The notes: a model not told the origin generated them from the sequence alone. 64,000 bases of DNA from Aliikangiella sp965214955 (GCA_965214955.1 CBDCCU010000009.1:992001-1056000), one strand, 5' to 3'. Shown: positions 18,158-26,400, counted from the first letter of the stretch. Translations and numbers: made by a program.

Positions 18158-19348
18158 TTATTTTTCTGGAGTTACTTCTTTACCGTCTTTGTCCAGACGC
18201 TCAACGGTTCGCTTGCCATCTGAATAGGTAAGTTTGATCACGGCAATGCCATCGTTTTTCCCATTGGTTAAGTTGCCCATCAGGTCATACCGTCTAAGCT
18301 GTAATGGATTGCCTGTTTTATCACGGACAACTTCAATTCGAGCAACGCCATTTCCATTGAGTGTTGGTTTTCCCTTGTTATTAAAAAAACGACTATCAAG
18401 AACAAACCCTTCAGCGTCATAGATGCTCCTAGAAAAAGTAGATCCATCACCGGGGAGTGTGACAGTCTGACCATCTGTATCATGTTGAATCATGCTGACT
18501 GTATATCCGTTGCTATCATGCTCATAGACTTCACTGCTAAAACCATGGACACCTGGGCGTTTTTCATAGGGAGATAAATTTTTTAGTTTTTTATCAGCAT
18601 CAAACCAAGCAATTTTCTTTTCGTCTAAATTGGTCACATCCCAATAAGTTTTCATTATCGCAACTTGTCGTTTTGGGCTGTTCACCAAATTTCCTTCTGC
18701 ATCAATATTCCAGGTTTCCCAGCGTAAACCGTGCTCATCAAAAAACATTTTTATGCGACCAAAATCTAAAAATTCATTCAATCTTTTTGACTTACCCTCT
18801 TTATCAAAACGGTCTTCGATTACTGTTTTACCGTCTTGACTGACATCCCACTTAGTAATCCAGACACCCCTTGAATCGGCCACACGCTGACCGTTCTTGT
18901 CTTTATAGGTTAATGTTTTTTTATAGCCCTGATCATCTAGGGTAATGATTTCTTCTGTTACACCCCAATAATTTTCTATCGGTTGATTGTTTTCGTCCCA
19001 GTAGCGTCTAATAATTTGGTGATCTTTATAGTCAAAAGTAACACTGGCTGCACTGGCAATCGCGCCAAAACGGCTATACCCGCCTTTTGCAATCGCTTTT
19101 CTGAACCAACGCTCAATTCGTTTTACTTGGCCTTTATCATTTCTGATAAATCGGTAGTATTGTCCATAGCCAATATCTTCTTTTGTCACAGGATGGCGTC
19201 CCTGTAAGGCACCATAGGGGGACGACCGAAAAATCATATCACGGTATAGTTCCTCTTTATCTGAAGCTTGTATCTCTGCAACAACGGATGTGGTGATAAA
19301 GCCACAGCCGATCAACATAATGACGAACCAAAATGTTCTTGAATTCAT
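18158..19348 (-). CDS. Secreted protein with degenerate Asp/Gly-rich repeats, unknown function
   Basis: A 396-residue protein with a signal peptide (about residues 1-25, ending TSVVAEIQA). The rest is made of degenerate modules in which a Y-D-x-x-G or D-x-x-G turn alternates with short beta-like stretches, for example YWDENNQPIENYWG, YDAEGFVLDSRFF and YDLMGNLTNGKND. This resembles RHS/YD or MORN-like repeat proteins without clear membership. It lies in the accessory block with its own promoter region upstream. No partner is visible. An exported surface or periplasmic repeat protein is all that can be said. Confidence 0.6.
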   Translation of the reverse strand: MNSRTFWFVIMLIGCGFITTSVVAEIQASDKEELYRDMIFRSSPYGALQGRHPVTKEDIGYGQYYRFIRNDKGQVKRIERWFRKAIAKGGYSRFGAIASAASVTFDYKDHQIIRRYWDENNQPIENYWGVTEEIITLDDQGYKKTLTYKDKNGQRVADSRGVWITKWDVSQDGKTVIEDRFDKEGKSKRLNEFLDFGRIKMFFDEHGLRWETWNIDAEGNLVNSPKRQVAIMKTYWDVTNLDEKKIAWFDADKKLKNLSPYEKRPGVHGFSSEVYEHDSNGYTVSMIQHDTDGQTVTLPGDGSTFSRSIYDAEGFVLDSRFFNNKGKPTLNGNGVARIEVVRDKTGNPLQLRRYDLMGNLTNGKNDGIAVIKLTYSDGKRTVERLDKDGKEVTPEK

Positions 19349-19484
19349 TTTTTTCTCTCTTTCTATTGATATAGCTGATCTAATGTAAAACCGAAAGAGA
19401 GAAGAATTGATAACCTAGACCCATTTTTACAAATTTTTATAGAGCGTAAACGGTCTCTAGGATTTTGAGGTGATAAAAATTAAG

Positions 19485-19496
19485 AGGAACGGGTAT
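19485..19496. repeat. Short fragment resembling the MITE terminal repeat
   Basis: The string GGAACGGGTATA matches the outermost bases of the terminal repeat of the 265-bp element at 20089-20353. Only 10 or so bases agree, so this could be chance or a deeply eroded end. Confidence 0.25.
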
Positions 19497-19529
19497 ATAA
19501 AGTTTTTTAGAATTACCCCCGAGCTACCT

Positions 19530-19886
19530 TCAACCGATAGCATACTGAATATCAAACTCAGTCGCTTTAGTAATGGCCTGTACTTTCTGTGCATGTTTCT
19601 TTAACTCAACAATTCCGTATTTTTCCATGGTTTTTAGTGTACGGCTCAAATTGCTGGTGTGCCGGCCGCTTAAACGAGCAAGCTCACCAATAGTTTCTGG
19701 ATGATGTTCGTTGATCAGTTTTAGCAATCGGATATTGTTATCGCTTAATACTTCTCCAAGCGACTTCATAGAGCTGAACCATACTTTAGGCTCATCTTGT
19801 TTAGGTTTTATTTTTCCTGCTGCAATATCAAGAAGTCTAAGTTGAAACTGCTCTCGGGGCATAATGCCAATTTTTAACTTACTCAT
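19530..19886 (-). CDS. TumA-type HTH antitoxin/regulator
   Basis: A 118-residue protein with a MarR/ArsR-like winged helix: the segment TIGELARLSGRHTSNLSRTL (about residues 66-85) is a recognition helix region and is followed by a wing. It overlaps the end of the TumE-like toxin reading frame by four bases (ATGA). Toxin first and HTH antitoxin second is the order of TumE/TumA-type modules. It would repress the operon and neutralise the toxin. The toxin is interrupted, so the antitoxin may be an orphan. Confidence 0.7.
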   Translation of the reverse strand: MSKLKIGIMPREQFQLRLLDIAAGKIKPKQDEPKVWFSSMKSLGEVLSDNNIRLLKLINEHHPETIGELARLSGRHTSNLSRTLKTMEKYGIVELKKHAQKVQAITKATEFDIQYAIG

Positions 19887-20510
19887 TTGGTAACCTCTCT
19901 TAAAACTCGGTTAACTTCGTCTAAAAAATCACTTAGTAACTGCTGGGCACTCGAAAAGATATAAGGTGTACCTTTATCTATGTCAGATTTATGCTGATGA
20001 TCATAGGCTATAATCCGCCCTTTAAATCTGCCTTTTTTCCTTGATTTAACCGCATGTGCATTGTCGAAACCCATAACTCTTTTGTTATATACCCGTTCTT
20101 CTTCAAGATGCATGCTTCAGCAAGTCAGTAAGCCAGCCTATTTGAGGCATTAATGCGCAGGATTAGTCATTCTAATTCAAGCATTGATAACGAAGAAGAG
20201 GCTGGCTTACTGCCTTGCCCTTCGGGTGCTCAGCCAAAAAGCTTGCACTGCGTTACAGCTTTTGAAAAGGGTTTGCCATTTCCTGCAAGCTGCGCCTTGT
20301 TCAAACTTTTTGGCTGAACACTGAAACAAGCATCTTGAAGTAGAACGGGTATAGTTATCATGTAGCGTTAAGTTATAGCGGATCCCGTGAGGGATTTCTT
20401 TGCTTGGCTCTACTTTCCATGATTCGATCTTGTACCAATAACCATTATCTTCAGTGTATTCAGTACCATGAAGCTCTAACAGTACGTCTAGTCCAGGATC
20501 TTTTCCAATG
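19883..20510 (-). pseudogene. TumE-like (DUF6516) toxin gene split by a MITE-like insertion
   Basis: The 3' half (from about 20088 down to 19883) encodes KRVMGFDNAHAVKSRKKGRF and YIFSSAQQLLSDFLDEVNR, a pattern I associate with the TumE-like family. The 5' half lies on the other side of the insertion, at about 20354-20510. It encodes LDVLLELHGTEYTEDNGY and IPHGIRYNLTLHDN in a frame that joins the 3' half exactly when the 265-bp element and one 5-bp flank are removed. Further upstream the frame meets a stop, with plausible sequence in another frame (IKALEKILD), so the N terminus is probably also damaged. The toxin should not be made intact. Confidence 0.65.
20089..20353. mobile_element. 265-bp MITE-like element with terminal inverted repeats
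   Basis: Outer inverted repeats of about 23 bases (ATACCCGTTCTTCTTCAAGA on the left; the same with one or two changes, inverted, on the right) enclose a non-coding core. Both ends are flanked by GTTAT (20084-20088 and 20354-20358), consistent with a 5-bp target duplication. Inside are two further hairpins: CAGTAAGCCAGCCT against AGGCTGGCTTACTG (20126-20212), and CAGCCAAAAAG against CTTTTTGGCTG (20231-20317). No transposase is encoded, so mobilisation would need one in trans. It splits the toxin gene. A lone terminal-repeat copy is at 56466-56490. Confidence 0.75.
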
Positions 20511-20660
20511 CTTTAATTCTTGCTCTTATGTTTGCAGTGGTATTATCATCTGGTGATAACGGTGTAGCAAGTTAATTAGGATGTGTCATTTTTATGGAGT
20601 GAAGGAAACGTCCGTTTTATTTCTTCTTATCAATAGTTATAGAAGAGTTTAAGCTAGAAT
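20511..20660. other. Non-coding or decayed spacer
   Basis: No convincing gene is present. Short open stretches on the minus strand may be remnants of the N terminus of the toxin gene. This spacer separates the split toxin from the duplicated ubiE end. Confidence 0.4.
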
Positions 20661-20910
20661 CTCTCTGATTTGACAGAAGACTCTGAACGCCTAATACTTA
20701 AACCCACGATGAAGCGCTACAATTCCACCAGTTAAATTATGATATTCAACATCTTCAAAACCTGATGTTTCAAACATTGATTTTAAGGTTTCTTGATCGG
20801 GGGTGCATACGAATGGATTCGGCTAAGTATTGGTAGCTTTCGGCATCACCAGCTACCCATTGACCAATTTTAGGCAGTAACTTAAATGAATATTCATCAT
20901 AAAGTTTACT
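20661..20910 (-). pseudogene. Duplicated 3' end of ubiE (left copy of direct repeat)
   Basis: About 213 bases are almost identical to the last 70 codons of the intact ubiE at 23185-23949. I see only one extra G in a G run (about 20800), one A/G change near 20731 and one change near the stop. About 30 bases downstream of the stop (GAAGACTCTGAACGCCTAAT) are also shared. The fragment has no start and ends abruptly on its right side at 20910, exactly where the DUF3037 gene region begins. It is in the same orientation as ubiE, so the two copies are direct repeats around a 2.2-kb insert. High identity implies a recent event. Confidence 0.9.
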
Positions 20911-20934
20911 CGGATGAAGCCGAAACCAATACAA

Positions 20935-21777
20935 TTAATGAGTTACAAGCTTAAAATCATCCAAAGACATATCTGCCGCTGCAAACTGGATAATTTCTTT
21001 CGTTTCATCGTAATTAGAAACAGCAACTCCTAACTCTTTCATTTCTGTAATCACTTCATTGAAAGCCTTTTGTAATTTACGACCAGTTTTTTCTGGAGCC
21101 TCGACCGTAAACATAATATGATCAGGAACAACACTACCACTTTTAATTAATCGATTAATACGGCCAATCCACGTTTCACCGTGTTCAATCAAAGTTAATG
21201 CCTTAGATTGTTGGAAGGTCATTGGTTTGATTGCTCTTATATTAGCACCAGTTTCAGCTACTAAAGGCATCTTCACAGATAAGTAATCAGCTTGAAGCTC
21301 TCTCTCTTTGTACTTTATTGGCAACCTAGTATTTAGCGTTTGCTTCAATGCACGAACCATTTGTGCTTCGCGATACTGCTTAGTAATAAACTGTCGGCCA
21401 ACATAACGCTCATAAAGTTGGTTTAGAGTTTCTTGTGGGTTATTGCATAAAAGCGTGTGCATTTCACTAAAATGAATAACTGATTCCCTAAATCGTGTCA
21501 CTTCTTTGAAGTACTCTATATGCTGCTCACCTTTCAATTCTTGAGCAAAGACTTGCACTCGCTGTAGCTCATCTGCAAATCGATTAACCGCCTTCTTATA
21601 CATTTGACCATCGAGATCTTCAAAGAATTTTGTTACTCTTGCAAAACGAGGTGGGGCAAGCTTATAGACGATAACTCCTTGTTTTGGAACAGAAATTACA
21701 ATACCAATATTGGCAAACTCTTGAGTTTCAGCGTACGGCATAAAACGCAAAACTGCATATTTACATAATATTTTCAT
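20935..21777 (-). CDS. DUF3037-family protein
   Basis: A 280-residue protein starting MKILCKYAVLRFMPYAETQE, the DUF3037 N-terminal pattern, with the motif EFANIGIVI. The ATG at 21777 is chosen because it has a perfect GGGAGG ribosome site seven to eight bases upstream and overlaps the HipA-like stop as ATGA. An upstream reading begins inside that site. The function of DUF3037 is unknown; I recall the domain being found next to HipA-like kinases. The coupled pair suggests a substrate, partner or immunity-like role, which is inference only. Confidence 0.75.
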   Translation of the reverse strand: MKILCKYAVLRFMPYAETQEFANIGIVISVPKQGVIVYKLAPPRFARVTKFFEDLDGQMYKKAVNRFADELQRVQVFAQELKGEQHIEYFKEVTRFRESVIHFSEMHTLLCNNPQETLNQLYERYVGRQFITKQYREAQMVRALKQTLNTRLPIKYKERELQADYLSVKMPLVAETGANIRAIKPMTFQQSKALTLIEHGETWIGRINRLIKSGSVVPDHIMFTVEAPEKTGRKLQKAFNEVITEMKELGVAVSNYDETKEIIQFAAADMSLDDFKLVTH

Positions 21778-22493
21778 TTTATTGCCTCCCAAAAGTTGTC
21801 TGATTGATAAGATTGCAATAGTACCTTGATTTGCGCTACAAAGTCATTACTTGAAGGAATATGTTCTAACCAATCTTTAGGAATATCTTGAATAATTTGA
21901 TTAAATAATTGGAATGCAGTTGCTATCTTCGTTGCATATTTATCTTTTACAAAAATATCTTGGTTTTCTCCCCAAGCATTTGCTCCTACATGAAACATCT
22001 TAAAAGAAGCTGTATCAAATTCTTTGTCAAAGGCCATATTATGATCTAGTACAACTAACTCACTTGTTTGTTGCTGCAGAAATAAATTAGGATTTCCTCC
22101 TTTTGTTGATAAGTTACGGTCATCATTTTTGATCCAGTAGTCAAACACAAATAAGTCTCGTAATAATTGCTGATCTGACTTAATTAAATCAGTATAGGTT
22201 ATTTCCTGAAGTGTATCGCAGTATTCAGAGGCAAATACCATTCCATGGCCTAGATCAAAACGAAGTTCTCTATCGAATTCAATTAATGATCTATCAACAT
22301 AGGCTAGAGCAAAGTTAGGAATAGGTAACCCGAATGCCACTCCCAGCTGCCCTGAAATCCATTCTCCAATAAGACCTTCATAAGTAGCTCTAGCACCTTT
22401 AATAATATATTTTCTTTGGTTATCAGCCACAGAAAGATACGGCTGAGTTTGCCCTTGCTGCATTTTACGAATAATTTCTATAATTGAAATCAT
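21774..22493 (-). CDS. HipA-like kinase domain protein
   Basis: A 239-residue protein with the features of a compact HipA-type Ser/Thr kinase. These are an ATP-binding lysine in YIIKGA (about residue 32), the catalytic loop FDYWIKNDDRNLSTKGGNPN (about 119-138) with the expected Asp/Asn, and a metal-binding LDHN (about 149-152) in place of DFG. It lacks the N-terminal HipA_N domain and there is no HipB-like HTH gene beside it. It overlaps the DUF3037 gene by ATGA, so the two are translationally coupled. HipA proteins phosphorylate translation-related targets; the target here is unknown. Confidence 0.75.
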   Translation of the reverse strand: MISIIEIIRKMQQGQTQPYLSVADNQRKYIIKGARATYEGLIGEWISGQLGVAFGLPIPNFALAYVDRSLIEFDRELRFDLGHGMVFASEYCDTLQEITYTDLIKSDQQLLRDLFVFDYWIKNDDRNLSTKGGNPNLFLQQQTSELVVLDHNMAFDKEFDTASFKMFHVGANAWGENQDIFVKDKYATKIATAFQLFNQIIQDIPKDWLEHIPSSNDFVAQIKVLLQSYQSDNFWEAIK

Positions 22494-22514
22494 ATAATTT
22501 TGCCTATTGAACGA

Positions 22515-22982
22515 TTAGATATTATTCATCACAACTGCAATCATTTGTAATATAGTTCCTGAGACAAATAGCCATCCGCAGGCAGTTAACATCTTTCTTT
22601 TTTCTTTGGCTATCTCAACTTTCGAAACTAAAGATTCTAGAAACTGCAATTTTCCTTTTTCTTCTTTTTTATCTTCCATCTTTCTTTTAACAAAATCAGA
22701 AATTAATTCACCTTTCTGGCGCTCTTGTTTGTAAATTCTTGTTAGTTCAAGCTTTTTTTCTCTACTTTCAATCCGAGCGATAACAGCAGGATATTCATAT
22801 GACCAAAAAGTGATACTCCAAATCACTGCAGAGAACTCAAATAACAACCCAAGAATGTTTATGCTTGTAGACAGACTGAGATTTTTGAAGTACAGAATTA
22901 GTACAAAGAAAAGAATAACAACAAATATGAAAACTGATGTTAGTCCATTAAATTTTAGAAAACGATATATATCGCTATGCAT
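22515..22982 (-). CDS. Small membrane protein with cytoplasmic coiled coil, unknown
   Basis: Read from the ATG at 22982, which has an AAAGAGA ribosome site, the product is 155 residues. Two hydrophobic helices lie near the N terminus (about 12-32 and 40-60). A charged coiled-coil stretch rich in Lys and Glu follows (about 75-128), then a C-terminal helix (about 132-152). A longer reading from 23039 starts without a good ribosome site. It precedes the HipA-like gene by 21 bp on the same strand, so the three genes may form one unit. No family recognised. Confidence 0.55.
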   Translation of the reverse strand: MHSDIYRFLKFNGLTSVFIFVVILFFVLILYFKNLSLSTSINILGLLFEFSAVIWSITFWSYEYPAVIARIESREKKLELTRIYKQERQKGELISDFVKRKMEDKKEEKGKLQFLESLVSKVEIAKEKRKMLTACGWLFVSGTILQMIAVVMNNI

Positions 22983-23116
22983 AGTTATCTCTTTGCAATT
23001 AAAAGAACAACACTTAAAGCACACCTCTAAATCCAACATCTCGATAAATCAAGCCTATCAATGTTAAACGAGTGACTAAAAGCATCCAAGCTTACCCCAA
23101 AGAGTTAAATTAAAAG

Positions 23117-23403
23117 CTCTCTGGTTTGTCAGAAGACTCTGAACGCCTAATTAGAAAATAAACGAGTAACTTCTTACCTAAACGCTAATATTTAAACCCA
23201 CGATGAAGCGCTACAATTCCACCGGTTAAATTATGATATTCAACATCTTCAAAACCTGATGTTTCAAACATTGATTTTAAGGTTTCTTGATCGGGGTGCA
23301 TACGAATGGATTCGGCTAAGTATTGGTAGCTTTCGGCATCACCAGCTACCCATTGACCAATTTTAGGCAGTAACTTAAATGAATATTCATCATAAAGTTT
23401 ACT
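23117..23403. repeat. Right copy of the ubiE 3'-end direct repeat
   Basis: This copy covers the end of the intact ubiE and the bases just downstream. Its match at 20661-20910 runs from CTCTCTG through GAACGCCTAAT, skips about 38 bases present only here (about 23151-23187), and resumes over the last 70 codons of ubiE, ending at 23403. The pair brackets the DUF3037/HipA/membrane-protein genes. Confidence 0.88.
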
Positions 23404-23949
23404 TAGCAAAGGAAAAATGGGTTTAGAAAACTCAAGCACTAATAAGCGCCCACCGGGTTTTAATACTCTAAACATTGATGACAGGGCTTTTTGTTTGTCG
23501 GTAACATTACGCAAGCCAAAAGCAATGGTAATGCAGTCGAAGGTGTTATCTTCAAAAGGTAAGCATTCGGCGTTTACTTGAGCAAACTCAATATTTTGGG
23601 TGAGCCCTTTGTCAATCATTCGGTCGCGACCCACTTTAAGCATAGAGCTATTAATATCGGCTAAAACCACTTTGCCTGTTTCGCCAACACGGGGTGAAAA
23701 TAACGCGGTTAAATCGCCTGTACCGCCGGCTAAATCTAATATTTTATGACCTTTACGCGCGCCACTCATTTCTATGGTAAATCGTTTCCAAAGTCTATGA
23801 ATGCCACCAGACATTAAATCATTCATTAAGTCGTATTTATTGGCGACCGAATGAAAGACCTCGGCAACTTTGGCTTGTTTTTCTGATTGGGCGACTTGGC
23901 TAAAGCCAAAGTGAGTTGATTTTTCAGCAGCTTGATTTTCTTGAGTCAT
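23185..23949 (-). CDS. ubiE: Ubiquinone/menaquinone methyltransferase UbiE
   Basis: SAM-dependent C-methyltransferase of ubiquinone and menaquinone synthesis. A 254-residue protein with the SAM-binding motif ILDLAGGTGDLT (about residues 70-81). The family signature VANKYDLMNDLMSGGIHRLWK and the C-terminal GGIVALHRGFKY are present. Length is standard. It normally heads ubiE-ubiJ-ubiB; here it is separated from ubiJ by the accessory block. It is divergent from folP. Confidence 0.97.
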   Translation of the reverse strand: MTQENQAAEKSTHFGFSQVAQSEKQAKVAEVFHSVANKYDLMNDLMSGGIHRLWKRFTIEMSGARKGHKILDLAGGTGDLTALFSPRVGETGKVVLADINSSMLKVGRDRMIDKGLTQNIEFAQVNAECLPFEDNTFDCITIAFGLRNVTDKQKALSSMFRVLKPGGRLLVLEFSKPIFPLLSKLYDEYSFKLLPKIGQWVAGDAESYQYLAESIRMHPDQETLKSMFETSGFEDVEYHNLTGGIVALHRGFKY

Positions 23950-24089
23950 AATTTTATTGGTTTGTCATAAGGCAATGTTGGCGCAAGTATATCAATTGAT
24001 TAGGTTAGGATCAGCAAAAGCGCTACTATCTCGCTAAGCTTTTTGACATAATTGACCTTAATCAATTAAAAGAAAAGCTGTTTTTAACA

Positions 24090-24902
24090 TTGAAGCAAAA
24101 TTTTTATCCCACACAATCTCCCTGGATCATGGGTATATTAAATGTAACCCCAGACTCATTTTCAGATGGTGCTCAGTTTAACCATTTTGATAAGGCTTTA
24201 ACCCATGCACAGCTAATGGTTGAGCAGGGAGCAGATATTATTGATGTTGGCGGTGAGTCAACTCGTCCAGGGGCTGCTGAAGTATCGGTTAATGAAGAAC
24301 TTGATAGGGTAGTTCCCTTAGTTGAAAAACTGGCTAAGCAAGGCATTAAAGTGTCGGTAGATACCAGTAAAGCTCAAGTGATGGAAGAGTCACTTAAAGT
24401 TGGCGCGGCGATGATAAACGATGTCAGGGCTTTGCAAGAGCCAAATACCATTGAAGTAATAAGCCAATATCAAGCCCCCGTTTGCTTAATGCATATGCAA
24501 GGGCAGCCAAGAACGATGCAAAATGCACCACAATATAATGATGTGGTTGCCGAGGTTAAAAGCTTTTTGCAGCAAAGAATAAATGTTTGCCAAACCGCTG
24601 GTATTGGCAAAGAATTAATTTCTATTGACCCCGGGTTTGGATTTGGTAAGCAATTAGCGCATAATTTAGCGTTATTAAAGGGCTTAAATGATTTTAACGA
24701 ATTAGAAACACCTGTTTTAGCCGGGTTATCACGAAAATCAATGCTGGGAGAAATAACTGGGCGTGATATAAGTCAGCGGTTATCAGCAAGTATTAGCGTA
24801 GCATTAATAGCAATGCAGCAAGGTGCTAAAATTATTAGGGTGCACGATGTGAAAGAAACCGTGGATGCTAAACAGATTTATCTGGCTATGCTTAATAAGT
24901 AA
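24090..24902 (+). CDS. folP: Dihydropteroate synthase
   Basis: Joins p-aminobenzoate to dihydropterin pyrophosphate in folate synthesis; the sulfonamide target. A 270-residue protein with both signatures, GILNVTPDSFSDG and VDVGGESTRPGA-like (here IDVGGESTRPGA). The start is a TTG; no better in-frame start exists near this position, and the family-typical N terminus begins soon after. The stop codon lies inside the first unit of a heptamer repeat. glmM follows, as in E. coli. Confidence 0.96.
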   Translation: MKQNFYPTQSPWIMGILNVTPDSFSDGAQFNHFDKALTHAQLMVEQGADIIDVGGESTRPGAAEVSVNEELDRVVPLVEKLAKQGIKVSVDTSKAQVMEESLKVGAAMINDVRALQEPNTIEVISQYQAPVCLMHMQGQPRTMQNAPQYNDVVAEVKSFLQQRINVCQTAGIGKELISIDPGFGFGKQLAHNLALLKGLNDFNELETPVLAGLSRKSMLGEITGRDISQRLSASISVALIAMQQGAKIIRVHDVKETVDAKQIYLAMLNK

Positions 24903-24942
24903 TAAGTAATAAGTAATAAGTAATAAGTAATAAGTAATAAGT
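24894..24942. repeat. Heptanucleotide tandem repeat (AATAAGT)7
   Basis: Seven perfect head-to-tail units of AATAAGT begin in the last codons of folP and run through the folP-glmM gap to 18 bases before the glmM ribosome site. The first unit supplies the folP stop codon, so copy-number change would leave FolP intact but alter the spacing to glmM. Confidence 0.95.
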
Positions 24943-24964
24943 AACAGAACTAATAGGAGACATG

Positions 24965-26302
24965 ATGTCTGCGAGAAAATACTTTGGAACTGATGGAATT
25001 CGTGGTCAAGTAGGTGACTACCCGATTACCCCTGAGTTTGTCATGAAGCTAGGCTGGGCAATTGGTAAGGTGCTTGGCAATAGTAACCGAGATCGCATTG
25101 TTATTGGTAAAGATACCCGTATTTCGGGTTATATGTTTGAATCAGCTTTAGAGTCGGGCATTATTGCTGCTGGCATGAATGTTCAGCTATTAGGGCCGAT
25201 GCCAACCCCTGGTATTGCGTATTTAACTCGTACTTTTCGTGCTGCGGCTGGCATTGTTATTTCGGCATCGCATAATTCTTATTTAGATAATGGTATTAAG
25301 TTTTTTTCAGCCGAAGGCTATAAATTGCCCGATGAAGTTGAGCTAGAAATAGAGCGCCAGCTCGATCAAGCAATGACAACTGTTTCATCTGATAAGCTTG
25401 GTAAGGCAAAAATTGTAAAAACCGCAGCGGGACGTTATATCGAATATTGTAAAGCCTCGGTTCCCTCGCAATTAAATCTCGAAGGTTTAAAAGTAGTGGT
25501 CGATTGCGCCAATGGTGCCGCTTATTCAATTGCGCCCAAAGTATTTAGAGAATTAGGTGCCGATGTGCAACCTATTTTCAATCAGCCTGATGGTTTAAAT
25601 ATTAATAAAGGTTGCGGCGCTACCGATCTTTCTGCTTTGGCAAAAGTGGTTAAAGCCAATAAAGCTGATGTTGGTTTAGCCTTAGACGGCGATGCCGATA
25701 GAATAATGATGGTTGATCATAACGGTGAAGTGGTTGATGGCGACGAGCTTTTATATATTATCGCCAAAGACGCGCATAGACGTGGTGAGCTTAATGGCGG
25801 TGTAGTGGGTACATTAATGTCAAACTTTGGGCTAGAAAAAGCCTTTGCCGCCGATGGTATTGAGTTTAAACGGGCTAATGTGGGTGATCGCTATGTGATG
25901 GAAATGCTGGCGAAAAATCAATGGAAATTTGGTGGAGAATCTTCTGGCCATTTGGTTTGTTTAGACAAAAACACCACAGGTGATGGTATTATTTCGGCTT
26001 TACAAGTATTGGCGGTAATGGCGCTGCAAAATAAATCTTTGGCAGAGCTTAAAAGTGGTATGACCAAAATGCCACAAACCATGGTGAATGTTAGAATTTC
26101 TGAAAAATGTGATCCTTTAGAAAATACGGTCATTGCTAATGCTGTTAAAAGTGTAGAAGCTGAACTAGCTAATACTGGTAGAGTGCTACTAAGGGCTTCG
26201 GGCACAGAGCCTTTAATTCGAGTAATGATTGAAGGTGAAAACGCCAGTCAGGTAGATAAGCTAGCTAATCAATTAGCTAAGGTTGTTGAAGACAACCTAT
26301 AA
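24965..26302 (+). CDS. glmM: Phosphoglucosamine mutase
   Basis: Converts glucosamine 6-phosphate to glucosamine 1-phosphate for peptidoglycan and LPS. A 445-residue protein reading MSARKYFGTDGIRG. The phosphoserine loop ISASHNSYLDNG (Ser near residue 100), the metal loop DGDADR and the C-terminal RASGTEPLIRVM are all present. The ATG at 24965 is preferred to the one at 24962 because the AGGAGA site needs more spacing and because of the family N terminus. Confidence 0.97.
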   Translation: MSARKYFGTDGIRGQVGDYPITPEFVMKLGWAIGKVLGNSNRDRIVIGKDTRISGYMFESALESGIIAAGMNVQLLGPMPTPGIAYLTRTFRAAAGIVISASHNSYLDNGIKFFSAEGYKLPDEVELEIERQLDQAMTTVSSDKLGKAKIVKTAAGRYIEYCKASVPSQLNLEGLKVVVDCANGAAYSIAPKVFRELGADVQPIFNQPDGLNINKGCGATDLSALAKVVKANKADVGLALDGDADRIMMVDHNGEVVDGDELLYIIAKDAHRRGELNGGVVGTLMSNFGLEKAFAADGIEFKRANVGDRYVMEMLAKNQWKFGGESSGHLVCLDKNTTGDGIISALQVLAVMALQNKSLAELKSGMTKMPQTMVNVRISEKCDPLENTVIANAVKSVEAELANTGRVLLRASGTEPLIRVMIEGENASQVDKLANQLAKVVEDNL

Positions 26303-26400
26303 TCTAAAAGGTTAACTGTTTAGGGCGCTAGATCAATAAACAATATTGAGTTATTGGCTATATTGGTAGTGCCCAACAATAATTAAAACGAGGAATAACT

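Noticed and set aside
18005..18223. 72-residue plus-strand reading frame
   Set aside because: It overlaps the end of the secreted repeat gene, starts at TTG without a ribosome site, and its composition is not protein-like.
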